A DNA stretch of 33,813 nucleotides from an uncultured Christensenellaceae bacterium (GCA_944381345.1 CALWKU010000023.1:1-33813), one strand, 5' to 3'. Counted from the stretch's first letter, positions 1 to 9,700 are shown. The notes: generated from the letters alone by a model not told the origin. Translations and numbers: made by a program.

Positions 1-832
1 ACAGCAGCAAGATTATGAACACGACGACGACCGCAGCGATGACAAACTTGGGCATGTCGTTGAGCGAGCTGTCGACGAGGATGCGCGCGTTTTGAGCCAT
101 ACCGGAGAAGAAGTAGCCCTGCGCGGGATCGTCGATCGCGGTGATCGTGCCGTCGTCGATGCGCTGTTGAAGTATGCGTCGGATCTCCTCCTCCAAGGCG
201 TCCAGCGCTTCGATCACATGGTCGTCTGAGCCGCTTTGCGTGAAGTAGATATTGAGTATGTGCGTTTGGTATGTATCTTCCCCTATCGTCGTCTCCTTGA
301 CAAACTTGTCATTTAATTTTTCATCGAGAGCGATGAGACTGTTCTGAAGATCATATTTATTAACACCTGTAAGGCTACCTATCGAATTGCTGATCGTGGG
401 ATTAGACATGATGCTCTGCAACTCGCCGAGATCGTCGAACGACCCGATCCATACTACATTTCGGGCAAGCAAAGCCTTGCCGTCCACCTCTACGTCAAAG
501 GCTTTGTTTTGAGAGGGGACGGGACCGTCGGTCGCTTCAATCCAATTGTCGTAAGCGCCATCCGCATAGGTGCCGTCGACAAAGGTGACGATGCGCTGTA
601 TGTCTTCGCGCGGCAGGTAGGAGATACCGATCGTGGTGTCGCCGACGATGCCGTATTGACTGCTGAGCATCTGTTTGCCGATCGACGTGTCGGACTCGGG
701 ATCGAGGTAGGAAAGTACGTCGCTCTCTTTATCGGTCATAATGGTGCCGACGACGGACAGAGCCATCAACAATACGACGACGCAGACGACGGCGACCTTG
801 TGGTCGAGCAGCCATTTGGTAAATTTTGCCAT
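1..832 (-). CDS. MMPL/RND-family membrane transporter, N-terminal part (cut by window edge)
   Basis: This reading frame runs from an ATG at 832 to the window edge without a stop, giving 277 codons of the N-terminus. A GAAAGGAG ribosome binding site sits just upstream of the ATG. The protein begins with a short basic segment (MAKFTKWLLDHK), then a hydrophobic helix at about residues 13-32, then a long soluble domain of about 230 residues. A second hydrophobic helix (KFVIAAVVVVFIILLL) is entered as the window ends. This layout of one helix, a large extracytoplasmic domain and then a helix cluster is that of MMPL/RND exporters such as YdfJ-like proteins, which use the proton gradient to move lipids, drugs or other hydrophobic compounds. 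The substrate cannot be inferred. A PatB/SecDF-type assignment is less likely because no SecD/SecF motifs are seen. Confidence 0.72.
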   Translation of the reverse strand, partial: MAKFTKWLLDHKVAVVCVVVLLMALSVVGTIMTDKESDVLSYLDPESDTSIGKQMLSSQYGIVGDTTIGISYLPREDIQRIVTFVDGTYADGAYDNWIEATDGPVPSQNKAFDVEVDGKALLARNVVWIGSFDDLGELQSIMSNPTISNSIGSLTGVNKYDLQNSLIALDEKLNDKFVKETTIGEDTYQTHILNIYFTQSGSDDHVIEALDALEEEIRRILQQRIDDGTITAIDDPAQGYFFSGMAQNARILVDSSLNDMPKFVIAAVVVVFIILLL

Positions 833-878
833 AACTTCTCCTTTCAATGCGGCGGACCGCCGGATGTTCTTTACGAAT

Positions 879-908
879 AATATACCATAAATCGGCAAAG
901 ACTAACAA
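879..908 (-). promoter_or_regulatory. Likely sigma-A promoter of the MMPL transporter gene
   Basis: On the minus strand, TTGTTA (complement of 903-908) is followed after 18 bp by TATATT (complement of 879-884). The TATATT is directly preceded by TGG, an extended -10 element. Transcription would start near 872, leaving a leader of about 40 nt that contains the ribosome binding site of the transporter. The assignment rests on the consensus match and position only. Confidence 0.5.
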
Positions 909-1235
909 ATGATTAAAGAGGTTTTTGCCTCAAAAAACACGCCGAAAGGTAAAATTTTCTTTACATATCCACGCTTTGGGCATATATGTGTATTAGACGT
1001 CTGCGCGTCTCGTTTTACTGCCGTTGCGCGGGCGGTCGGCAAAAGGCGGAAGATGCGAAGATGACGCAAAGAATGCGGCTTCGGCTTTTCGCGCGCTCCC
1101 GTTCGCGTACGTATGCGTTTTATGGCAAATATCTATAATGCGCGCCGCGGGCGATGCGTGCGCCTAATATTTTGTATGTGCCGGCTTAATCTTTGGAAAA
1201 TTTTGAAAAAAAGGCATTTTCATAGCTCAAAATCT
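909..1235. other. Intergenic region between divergent genes, no gene recognised
   Basis: Short open frames here lack ribosome binding sites and family features. An open frame in phase with the downstream isomerase gene extends back to 1113, but its translation is low-complexity and basic and does not look like protein. A small hairpin (GAGG, loop, CCTC, 919-935 region) and an isolated TATAAT at 1134-1139 without a matching -35 box are present. No RNA family is recognised. Confidence 0.5.
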
Positions 1236-1264
1236 TTGCATTGCGTCGCACAAAATGTTATAAT
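1236..1264 (+). promoter_or_regulatory. Sigma-A promoter, positioned for a leaderless transcript
   Basis: TTGCAT (1236-1241), a 17-bp spacer and a perfect TATAAT (1259-1264) form a near-consensus promoter. The usual start of transcription, about seven bases after the -10 box, falls at 1271-1272, which is the A of the ATG of the following gene. No ribosome binding site lies before that ATG. This also argues against the longer open frame that begins at 1113. Confidence 0.65.
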
Positions 1265-1271
1265 GGGCGAT

Positions 1272-2084
1272 ATGAAGATCGGGATATCGACAGCTTCGTA
1301 CTTTCCGAAACTGTTTACGGAACAGAGCATAGAACACATCGCCGCGCTCGGCGCGGATCTTTGCGAAGTGTTCTTTGCGTCGAGATGCGAGTATAAGCGC
1401 GAGTTTGCCGAGACCGTCAGGCTCGAACTGAACAGATGCGGCGTTGAGGCGCATTCCGTACACGCTTTGACCACGCAATTTGAGCCCGAGTTTTTCAGCC
1501 GCAACGACAGGGCGTACGCCGACGCCGTCGAGGTCGGCGAGGAAGTGTTGACGGCGGCTGAGATCATCGGCGCGCGTCGCTATACGTTCCACGGGGCGAT
1601 GTGTCTCAAAAAGACAAAGTACACCGCCGACTATCCGTTTTTTGCCGAGCGCCTCAACGCGCTGTGCGCGCAGGCGGCAAGGCACGGCGTCGAGGTGTGT
1701 TACGAGACGGTGCATTGGGCGTACTTCAACACGCCCGAATACTTCGCCCGACTCAAAGAACTCGTCCACGGGCTGCGCGCGACGCTTGACATCAAACAGA
1801 CGATGCAGACGGGGTTAGGCTACGAGCCGTTCCTTGACGCGATAGGTGACAGGCTGCGCACCGTTCATCTTTGCGACTTTGACGACGACGGCAGACTCAG
1901 GTTGCCGGGAGAGGGTTCGTTCGACTTCGTCACATTGTTTGCTCGGCTTCTCGACGGAGGTTATTCCGGTCCCGCGCTGATGGAAGTCTATACGGGCAAT
2001 TACGACACCGAGGACAGGCTGAAAAGGGCGTTTGAATACCTGAAAGAGTGTGCGGTCAAAGCCGAGGCTTTGTGCAGAAGATAA
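1272..2084 (+). CDS. Sugar phosphate isomerase/epimerase (xylose isomerase-like TIM barrel)
   Basis: The product is 270 residues and starts MKIGISTASYFPKLF, the typical first beta strand of the AP-endonuclease-2/xylose-isomerase-like TIM barrel superfamily. The metal-binding pattern of that superfamily is visible: a glutamate in VCYETVHW, an aspartate in ATLDIKQT, a histidine and aspartate in TVHLCDFD, and a glutamate near the end in ALMEVYTG. Members isomerise or epimerise sugars or sugar phosphates with a divalent metal; the substrate here cannot be named. The start at 1272 was chosen over upstream in-frame starts (1113, 1263) because the fold begins there and a consensus promoter overlaps the upstream extension. 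The transcript is probably leaderless. pgi follows 48 bp downstream, so co-transcription is likely. Confidence 0.8.
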   Translation: MKIGISTASYFPKLFTEQSIEHIAALGADLCEVFFASRCEYKREFAETVRLELNRCGVEAHSVHALTTQFEPEFFSRNDRAYADAVEVGEEVLTAAEIIGARRYTFHGAMCLKKTKYTADYPFFAERLNALCAQAARHGVEVCYETVHWAYFNTPEYFARLKELVHGLRATLDIKQTMQTGLGYEPFLDAIGDRLRTVHLCDFDDDGRLRLPGEGSFDFVTLFARLLDGGYSGPALMEVYTGNYDTEDRLKRAFEYLKECAVKAEALCRR

Positions 2085-2104
2085 ACACGGATAAAGAAAA
2101 TTGA

Positions 2105-2116
2105 GGACTTCGGTCC
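2105..2116 (+). promoter_or_regulatory. Small UUCG-capped hairpin before the pgi ribosome binding site
   Basis: GGAC, loop TTCG, GTCC forms a four-pair stem closed by C(UUCG)G, an unusually stable tetraloop. It ends a few bases before the AAGGAGAT ribosome binding site of pgi. It might protect or define a processed 5' end, but it is short and could be chance. Confidence 0.3.
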
Positions 2117-2132
2117 GAAAAAGGAGATATAT

Positions 2133-3554
2133 ATGCGTTACAACAAGAAGAAACTCAAGATGTGCGTTGACTTCAACAACATGATGACCAAATGGGTCGG
2201 CCCCGAAGGGTTCACCGAAAAGCAAATGCTTGCGATCGGCGACGAGGTGGAGCGCGCATACGAGAGCGTTCAGGCAGGCAGAGGCAAGGGTATGATGGGA
2301 TGGACGGAGCTGCCGTACAACCAGGATGACGTCGTCAAGGACATCCTCGATACCGCCTACTTCATTCGCAAGAACTTCGAGTACTTTGTCGTACTCGGCA
2401 TAGGCGGCAGCGCGCTCGGTCCCACCGCGGCGTTCAAGGCGCTCAAGCATATGCATTACAACGAACTGCCCAAGCGTAAGCGCGCGGGACTGCCCAAATT
2501 TTATGTCGAGGACAACGTCGACCCCGAGAGGATGGCGGCGCTGCTCGACGTCATCGTCCCCGAAAAGACGGTGTTCAACATCATCACCAAGAGCGGCAGC
2601 ACGTCCGAGACGATGACCCAATATTTGATCATCCGCGATATGCTCGAGAAAAAGCTCGGTAAAGAGAACGTCGCAAAGCACATCATCGCTACGACGTCCA
2701 AGGACAGCGGCAATTTGATCAAGATCGCGCAAAAGGAGGGCTACAAGACTTTCTATATCCCCGACGGCGTGGGCGGCAGATTTTCCGAACTCAGCCCCGT
2801 CGGCTTGCTGCCCGCTGCGGCGATCGGCATCGACATCAAGGGCTTGCTGTGGGGCGCGGCGTATGCCGACGAGATCTACCGTGATCCCAATCCCCGCCGC
2901 AACGCGCCTTTGATGGCGGCGGTGCTGCAATACCTTGCGATGAAGAAAGGCAAAAACATCAGCGTAATGATGCCCTATGCGGACGGACTCAAAGAGATGG
3001 CGGATTGGTATTGCCAATTGTGGGCGGAGTCACTCGGCAAAAATAAGAACCTCGACGGCACTGCGTGCAATAAAGGGCAGACTCCCGTCAAGGCGCTCGG
3101 CGTCACCGATCAGCACAGCCAGATCCAGCTTTATACCGAAGGTCCCAACGACAAGGTGATCACGTTCATCGCCGTAGAAAACTACCGCAAAGAGGTCGCT
3201 ATCCCCGAAGGGTGCGAGGAGTTTCCCAACGTCAATTTCCTGTGCGGACACACGATGGGCGAACTCATCCGGGCGGAGCGTAAGGCTACGGAATTTGCCG
3301 TGACCAAAGCCGGCAAGCCCAATCATACGATCGTTTTGCCCGAACTCAACGCGTTCACTTTGGGAGAGCTGATTATGTATTTCGAGCTGCAGACCGCATA
3401 TGCGGGCGCGCTGCTCGGCATCGACACCTTCAATCAGCCCGGCGTCGAAGAGGGCAAAAACGCGACCTATGCGCTGCTCGGCAGACCCGGCTATGAGGCG
3501 AAGAAAGCCGAACTCGGTTCTGCTCCGGCAAAGATCAGCCGCTACATCGTATAA
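2133..3554 (+). CDS. pgi: Glucose-6-phosphate isomerase
   Basis: This cytoplasmic enzyme interconverts glucose 6-phosphate and fructose 6-phosphate in glycolysis and gluconeogenesis. The 473-residue product has the sugar-phosphate binding loops FVVLGIGGSALGPTA (about residues 85-99) and TKSGSTSET (152-160). It also has GGRFSELSPVGLLP (214-227), the catalytic glutamate in QLWAESLGK (E299), the signature TPVKALGVTDQHSQ (317-330) with the catalytic histidine, and a C-terminal NQPGVEEGK carrying the catalytic lysine. The length fits the shorter bacterial form. The ATG at 2133 follows AAGGAGATATAT, a strong ribosome binding site. The upstream TIM-barrel gene is close enough to share a transcript. 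Confidence 0.96.
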   Translation: MRYNKKKLKMCVDFNNMMTKWVGPEGFTEKQMLAIGDEVERAYESVQAGRGKGMMGWTELPYNQDDVVKDILDTAYFIRKNFEYFVVLGIGGSALGPTAAFKALKHMHYNELPKRKRAGLPKFYVEDNVDPERMAALLDVIVPEKTVFNIITKSGSTSETMTQYLIIRDMLEKKLGKENVAKHIIATTSKDSGNLIKIAQKEGYKTFYIPDGVGGRFSELSPVGLLPAAAIGIDIKGLLWGAAYADEIYRDPNPRRNAPLMAAVLQYLAMKKGKNISVMMPYADGLKEMADWYCQLWAESLGKNKNLDGTACNKGQTPVKALGVTDQHSQIQLYTEGPNDKVITFIAVENYRKEVAIPEGCEEFPNVNFLCGHTMGELIRAERKATEFAVTKAGKPNHTIVLPELNAFTLGELIMYFELQTAYAGALLGIDTFNQPGVEEGKNATYALLGRPGYEAKKAELGSAPAKISRYIV

Positions 3555-3603
3555 AATTCGAAAATGCCGTCTGCCGAAGATAACGTGATTCGTGTTTTCG
3601 GCT

Positions 3604-3622
3604 TTCGGCAATGTCTGCCGAA
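3604..3622 (+). repeat. Hairpin with dispersed TCTGCCGAA copies after pgi
   Basis: TTCGGCA (3604-3610), a five-base loop and TGCCGAA (3616-3622) form a perfect stem. The word TCTGCCGAAG also occurs near 3571, and its complement CTTCGGCAGA lies near 3773, so alternative pairings across about 200 bases are possible. No T-run follows, so it is not a classical terminator. Confidence 0.4.
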
Positions 3623-3684
3623 GTAAAGCGGCTTACGTTTACGGCTGACAGGGAAGCTTTGCCGCGTAGCTTCGATTCATTTCA

Positions 3685-3716
3685 CAAGGCGTTTGCATTC
3701 GCAAGCGCCTTGTTTG
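3685..3716 (+). terminator. Probable terminator hairpin downstream of pgi
   Basis: CAAGGCGTTTGC (3685-3696), loop ATTC and GCAAGCGCCTTG (3701-3712) pair over 12 positions with a single G-T pair. The following bases are TTTGCT, a weak T-run. The stem lies 130 bp after the pgi stop, so termination here is plausible but the tail is poor. Confidence 0.45.
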
Positions 3717-4043
3717 CTCATAGGCGCATTGTATCAAACTCCCCTTGCGCCAAAAGAGTAAGTTTTCGTTGCTTCGGCAGACGTCATTACCCGTTACAGG
3801 CAGGTATGTGCACGCGGAGAACTACGTCTTGCGCCGATAAAAAGTGAAAATATGTCTTGACAAAGCGTACCGACAATATTTTCCGGTTTGTTTTGATACC
3901 ATAACGATTTTGAGGCATAGGACCGATCGTCAAGACATGAGGTCGTCAAGTGCAATTTTCGCCAAAATGTTTTCGCTCAAAGTGTCGAAAATTTTTGATA
4001 TGTATAGGTTTTTGTCTACTTTTTCTCAACTTGTTACGAGTGG
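3717..4043. other. Intergenic region with an inverted repeat, no gene recognised
   Basis: Small open frames here have no ribosome binding site and no recognisable fold. ATGTCTTGAC (3852-3861) is exactly complementary to GTCAAGACAT (3929-3938), with 67 bases between, and CGTCAAG recurs at 3944-3950. The stretch is less GC-rich than the genes around it. A small RNA cannot be excluded, but no known RNA family is recognised. Confidence 0.4.
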
Positions 4044-4072
4044 TTGAAAAAGCGTGCGACGCGTGCTAAGAT
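4044..4072 (+). promoter_or_regulatory. Sigma-A promoter for the small hypothetical gene
   Basis: TTGAAA (4044-4049) and TAAGAT (4067-4072) are separated by exactly 17 bp. Transcription would start near 4079 and give a leader of about 26 nt holding the AGGGAGGGG ribosome binding site of the gene at 4105. Confidence 0.6.
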
Positions 4073-4104
4073 ATTGCCGAAATCATTTTTAGGGAGGGGA
4101 CGGT

Positions 4105-4413
4105 ATGACGGACAGGCAAAACGTGCGCGAGCTGGCGCGCAGGGCAAAGCAGCGGATGATAGGCGGCTATTACGGCAAAGACGCCGAGAGGATCAGGCGG
4201 AGGACTCTCGAGGACAAGGTGCTGCACGACAAGATCGTGGCGATCGTCGAGCGCGACGGCACGGTCACCGATGTCATCGCGCAATTGCTCGACAAGGACG
4301 CTTTTGCGATGACGGACGAAGTGGGGCGCGAGAGGATGGTGCTGAGAGTAGCGGCGGAGTATCGCCGCGTGCGCGAGGAGTTGACGCGCAAACGCGCCGC
4401 CGCGGAGGCGTAA
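4105..4413 (+). CDS. Small hypothetical protein, charged and probably helical
   Basis: The family of this 102-residue product is not recognised. It is rich in Arg, Lys, Glu and Asp, has no hydrophobic helix or signal peptide, and looks mostly alpha-helical (ELARRAKQRM near the start, REELTRKRAAAEA at the end). It is probably soluble and may bind nucleic acid or another protein, but that is only inference from charge. Support for a real gene is good: it has a promoter with 17-bp spacing, a strong AGGGAGGGG ribosome binding site and an ATG at a good distance. It sits alone before pcrA, which has its own promoter, so a functional link to pcrA is unproven. Confidence 0.68.
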   Translation: MTDRQNVRELARRAKQRMIGGYYGKDAERIRRRTLEDKVLHDKIVAIVERDGTVTDVIAQLLDKDAFAMTDEVGRERMVLRVAAEYRRVREELTRKRAAAEA

Positions 4414-4482
4414 GCTGTCCGAACGAGCGGAGAAGCAATGAGAATTTTGTCGGGATAAGGCGTCCGGCGGGTTGAGAATGGG

Positions 4483-4506
4483 GCGGCAAAAGATTGAATT
4501 TGCCGC
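4483..4506. repeat. Perfect dyad centred on the pcrA -35 box (candidate operator)
   Basis: GCGGCAAA (4483-4490), an 8-base centre and TTTGCCGC (4499-4506) are exact inverted complements. The centre holds the TTGAAT -35 element of the pcrA promoter. No T-run follows, so it does not look like a terminator for the upstream small gene. It resembles an operator for a dimeric regulator but matches no regulator known to me, including the Gram-positive LexA box. Confidence 0.5.
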
Positions 4507-4522
4507 GCGCGTATGATAAAAT
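4494..4522 (+). promoter_or_regulatory. Sigma-A promoter of pcrA, positioned for a leaderless transcript
   Basis: TTGAAT (4494-4499), 17 bp and TAAAAT (4517-4522) make a good promoter. Its expected start point, seven bases on, is 4529, the A of the pcrA ATG. Upstream of the ATG there is only AGGG at a spacing of two or three bases, too close to act as a normal ribosome binding site. TATGAT at 4512-4517 is an alternative, less well spaced -10 box. Confidence 0.6.
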
Positions 4523-4528
4523 AGGGAT

Positions 4529-6727
4529 ATGAATTATTCCGAACTTCTCAACGAGGAACAGCTCAAACCGGTATTGGACACCGAAGGGGCGGTGCTGGTA
4601 CTGGCGGGAGCGGGCAGCGGCAAGACGCGCGTGCTGACCTATCGCATCGCCTATCTCATCGGCGAAAAACACATCGATCCGCGCAACATTTTGGCGATTA
4701 CGTTCACCAACAAGGCGGCGAACGAGATGAAAGAGCGCGTGCAGAACGTGACCGGCGCGTACGGGGTGTGGATCTCTACATTCCACTCGATGTGCGCGCG
4801 CATTTTGCGCAGCGAGATCGAGGTCGACGGCGTATATACGCGCAATTTTTCCATCTACACCGACGCCGAGAGCGACCGCATCGTGTCGCGTATCATCAAG
4901 GAACTTGCTCTCGACGACGGCGAACTGAAAAAGTTGGCGCGCTACCACATTTCGTTTGCAAAAAACCACGCCTATTCGCCCGACGAATACGAGGCGCGCA
5001 TAAAGGGCGCGTCGCACGCCGAGGCGATCGCGCACATCTATCGTCGCTACGAGAGCGTGCTGCGCGAAAACAACGCGCTCGACTTCGACGATCTTTTGCT
5101 CAAGACTCTGATGTTGTTCAAGTCTCATCCCGAAGTCCTGGCAAAATATGCGGACAGGTTCGAATACATCCACGTCGACGAATTTCAGGACACCAACAAG
5201 ATACAATTTCTGCTTGTGCGGATGCTCGCAAGCAAACACGGCAACGTCTTTGTCGTAGGCGACGACGATCAGAGTATTTACGGCTGGCGCGGCGCGGAGG
5301 TGGGCAATATCGCCGACTTCAAAAAACTTAATCCCGGCTGCAAACTTTACAAATTGGAGCGCAACTATCGCTCTACGCGCAATATCCTCGATCTTGCCAA
5401 CAAGGTCATCGCCAACAACTCCGAGCGCTTGGGAAAGACGCTTTGGACGGAGGGCGACAAGGGCAACGCGGTCGTATTCCGCAGCCTTTACGACGACAGA
5501 CAGGAGGCGGACTATGTGATCGGCGAGATACTCAATCTACGCAACGCAGGGTACCGCCTCAAAGACATCGCCATCCTCGTGCGCGTAAGTTCGATCACCA
5601 AAAACTTTGAGGACAAATTGACGTTGTACAACCTGCCTTTCCGATTGATCGGCGGGATGAAGTTTTACGACAGGGCGGAGGTCAAGGACTTCCTTGCCTA
5701 TCTCAAATGCGTTGCAAATCCCCGCGATTCCGAAAGTCTCAAACGCATCATCAACGTCCCCAATCGAAAGATAGGCGAGGCGACGGTAGCCAAGCTGGAA
5801 CTCGCTTGTTCGGCGCGAGGGATGACAATGCTCGAGGGAGTGCTTAATCTCGGCTCGTTGGGGATGAGCGGCGCGCTCAACGCCAAACTCGCGCCGTTTG
5901 CCGATCTCATGCGCGACCTTTGGGACAACCGCGGCATGCCGATAGGCGAATACGCCGACTTTGTCGACGAGGCGGTCGGCTTTGACGGCTACTACGACAG
6001 CGACGATGAGGAGGACGGCGCAAGGCTGGAAAACATCGCCAATCTCGTGCAGTCCGTAAAGGAGTTTGCAAAGGATAACCCCGACGCCGGGCTTGAAGAG
6101 TATTTGCAGTCGGTGACGCTGATCTCGGACACGGACGACATCTCCGACGACGACAAGCTGACGCTTGCGACCGTTCACGGAGTAAAGGGATTGGAGTTCG
6201 ACGTCGTATTTATCGTGGGGCTTGAGGAGGGCGTTTTTCCGACGATACGCCAAGACACCACCGCCAAAAATCTCGAAGAGGAGCGCCGCATAATGTATGT
6301 CGCGGTCACGCGGGCGCGCAAGCGGCTCTATTTGACCTGCGCCCAGTCGCGCTTCCGTTTCGGCAGGCGCGAAAATTCGCTCGCAAGCCGATTCCTTGTA
6401 GAGGGAGGTTTCATCAAAAAGCCCGAGCCCGTTCCCGAGAGGGTAGGTTCGCCCGTACATTCGGTCAAGGCGGCGATGGGCAGGATAGGCATGGACATAC
6501 GCGATCTGCCCCGAAGAGGGGAGAGGCGCGAGCCTCCCGCATATGCAAGGAAGTCGCCGGCGACAGGCAGAGATCTGAGCATATTCAAGACAGGTATGAC
6601 GGTCAGACACAGTCGCTTCGGCGTCGGAGAGATCGTCGATATCACCGGCGAAAATGCCAAGATCAAGTTCAAAGATCTCGGCGTAAAGATGTTCAATATG
6701 CGCCTCGCGCCGATCGAACCGGTGTGA
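4529..6727 (+). CDS. pcrA: ATP-dependent 3'-5' DNA helicase of the PcrA/UvrD family
   Basis: The 732-residue product is a superfamily 1A helicase that unwinds DNA in nucleotide excision repair and removes RecA or replication blocks. Motifs appear in order: Walker A AGAGSGKT (26-33), TFTNKAANEM (motif Ia, 58-67), DEFQD (217-221, motif II), GDDDQSIYGWRGA (244-256, motif III), LERNYRST (motif IV region), VHGVKGLEFDVVF (motif V) and VAVTRARKRLYL (motif VI). The last 45 residues (GMTVRHSRFGVGEIVDI onwards) form the Tudor-like C-terminal domain that binds RNA polymerase in PcrA. Length is typical of PcrA. ligA follows after 36 bp, the usual Bacillota pairing. No conventional ribosome binding site is seen, and the promoter position suggests a leaderless message. 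Confidence 0.95.
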   Translation: MNYSELLNEEQLKPVLDTEGAVLVLAGAGSGKTRVLTYRIAYLIGEKHIDPRNILAITFTNKAANEMKERVQNVTGAYGVWISTFHSMCARILRSEIEVDGVYTRNFSIYTDAESDRIVSRIIKELALDDGELKKLARYHISFAKNHAYSPDEYEARIKGASHAEAIAHIYRRYESVLRENNALDFDDLLLKTLMLFKSHPEVLAKYADRFEYIHVDEFQDTNKIQFLLVRMLASKHGNVFVVGDDDQSIYGWRGAEVGNIADFKKLNPGCKLYKLERNYRSTRNILDLANKVIANNSERLGKTLWTEGDKGNAVVFRSLYDDRQEADYVIGEILNLRNAGYRLKDIAILVRVSSITKNFEDKLTLYNLPFRLIGGMKFYDRAEVKDFLAYLKCVANPRDSESLKRIINVPNRKIGEATVAKLELACSARGMTMLEGVLNLGSLGMSGALNAKLAPFADLMRDLWDNRGMPIGEYADFVDEAVGFDGYYDSDDEEDGARLENIANLVQSVKEFAKDNPDAGLEEYLQSVTLISDTDDISDDDKLTLATVHGVKGLEFDVVFIVGLEEGVFPTIRQDTTAKNLEEERRIMYVAVTRARKRLYLTCAQSRFRFGRRENSLASRFLVEGGFIKKPEPVPERVGSPVHSVKAAMGRIGMDIRDLPRRGERREPPAYARKSPATGRDLSIFKTGMTVRHSRFGVGEIVDITGENAKIKFKDLGVKMFNMRLAPIEPV

Positions 6728-6760
6728 CAAATTCGACGCCCGTGTCGATAAACGGAGTAA

Positions 6761-8707
<1,947 letters not shown>

Positions 8708-8735
8708 GACTTCAAAATGCGGCAAATAATTTTAT

Positions 8736-8765
8736 GCGCGCGAAAAAGTCGCGCGCTTTTTCTTG
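8736..8765 (+). terminator. Intrinsic terminator of the pcrA-ligA unit
   Basis: GCGCGCG (8736-8742), a seven-base loop and CGCGCGC (8750-8756) form a perfect stem followed by TTTTTCTT. It lies 28 bp after the ligA stop and directly abuts the next promoter. Confidence 0.9.
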
Positions 8766-8796
8766 TAAAAATGCGCGCGTTGTGCTATTATATAAT
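8763..8796 (+). promoter_or_regulatory. Promoter of the yicC-rpe operon
   Basis: TTGTAA (8763-8768), 17 bp and TATTAT (8786-8791), with the extended element TGC just before the -10, form the best match. An overlapping TATAAT at 8791-8796 is a second possible -10. The start would be near 8798, so the leader is about 16 nt and consists almost only of the AAGGAGG ribosome binding site. The -35 box overlaps the tail of the preceding terminator. Confidence 0.6.
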
Positions 8797-8813
8797 CTCG
8801 CAAGGAGGTCGCT

Positions 8814-9695
8814 ATGACTGTCAAAAGCATGACGGGCTACGGCAAAGGCGTTTACGAGAGCGACAATCTCAAGCTGGTCGTAGAACTCAAATCGGTCAAC
8901 CACAGGTTTCTCGACTTGTCGATCAAAATGCCAAAGCAGCTCAACTTTGCCGAGGACGCCGCCCGCCGTATGCTCAAAGAGCGAGTCGGCAGAGGTCACG
9001 TCGAGGTCTATGTCAACGTCGAGGACAAGCGCGCCGACAAAGGCGTGTTAGCGGTCGATTATGAACTTGCGAGGCAGTATCTCGCCGCAGCGCGCGAGAT
9101 GCGCGGCAGGTTGGGCGCAGATGGAGAACTCACCGTTTCCGACCTGATCAAGACCGGCAACATCGTCTCGTTCACGCCCGCCGAGGCGGATGAGGACGAA
9201 TTGGCAAAGGCTCTCGACGCCGCGCTCGGCGACGCTATCGCCGCGCTCGACAAGATGCGCTCGACCGAGGGCGCGAACCTTGCGCGCGATATGTCGAGCA
9301 AGCTGGACGAGATGAAGATCGTCGTCGACAAGGTCGCCGAACTTGCGCCCGATACGCTCAGACAGCACGCAGACAAGGTGCGCGAGCGGGTGAGCGAATA
9401 TCTCAAAGACGTCTCGATCGATGAGGGCAAGTTCCTCAACGAGATGGCGTTTTTCGCCGACAAGGTCGCAATCGACGAGGAGCTGACGCGGCTCAACAGC
9501 CACATACCGCACTTCCGCGCTATACTCGAAAAGGGCGGCGCGGTCGGCAAACAGCTCGACTTCGTCGTGCAGGAGATGAACCGCGAGAGCAACACGATCG
9601 GCAGCAAGTGCAACGATATCCGCGTAGCCGAATGCGTCGTCTCGCTCAAATGCACGATCGAAAAACTGCGCGAGCAAATTCAGAATTTGGAATGA
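8814..9695 (+). CDS. yicC: YicC/YloC-family endoribonuclease
   Basis: The 293-residue product opens with MTVKSMTGYGKG and continues VELKSVNHRFLDLSIKMP, the family hallmark. It ends with the conserved block GKQLDFVVQEMNRESNTIGSK followed by a helical tail. YicC proteins are conserved metal-dependent endoribonucleases that take part in RNA turnover. Length matches B. subtilis YloC. AAGGAGG lies 6 bases upstream of the ATG. It is first in a long operon and its stop codon overlaps an in-frame start of gmk. In B. subtilis the small regulator gene remA (ylzA) lies between these two genes; here it is absent. Confidence 0.93.
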   Translation: MTVKSMTGYGKGVYESDNLKLVVELKSVNHRFLDLSIKMPKQLNFAEDAARRMLKERVGRGHVEVYVNVEDKRADKGVLAVDYELARQYLAAAREMRGRLGADGELTVSDLIKTGNIVSFTPAEADEDELAKALDAALGDAIAALDKMRSTEGANLARDMSSKLDEMKIVVDKVAELAPDTLRQHADKVRERVSEYLKDVSIDEGKFLNEMAFFADKVAIDEELTRLNSHIPHFRAILEKGGAVGKQLDFVVQEMNRESNTIGSKCNDIRVAECVVSLKCTIEKLREQIQNLE

Positions 9696-9700
9696 AGGTT

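Noticed and set aside
1134..1139. Isolated TATAAT before the isomerase gene
   Set aside because: No -35 element lies at 16-18 bp, and a better promoter is at 1236-1264.
1113..1271. N-terminal extension of the TIM-barrel isomerase
   Set aside because: The extension is not protein-like, the fold begins at 1272, and a consensus promoter lies inside it.
1815..3017. A 400-codon minus-strand frame over the isomerase gene and pgi
   Set aside because: It is antisense to two convincing genes and has no family features.
3611..4047. Two small open frames between pgi and the hypothetical gene
   Set aside because: No ribosome binding sites, unlikely composition, and they run through hairpins.
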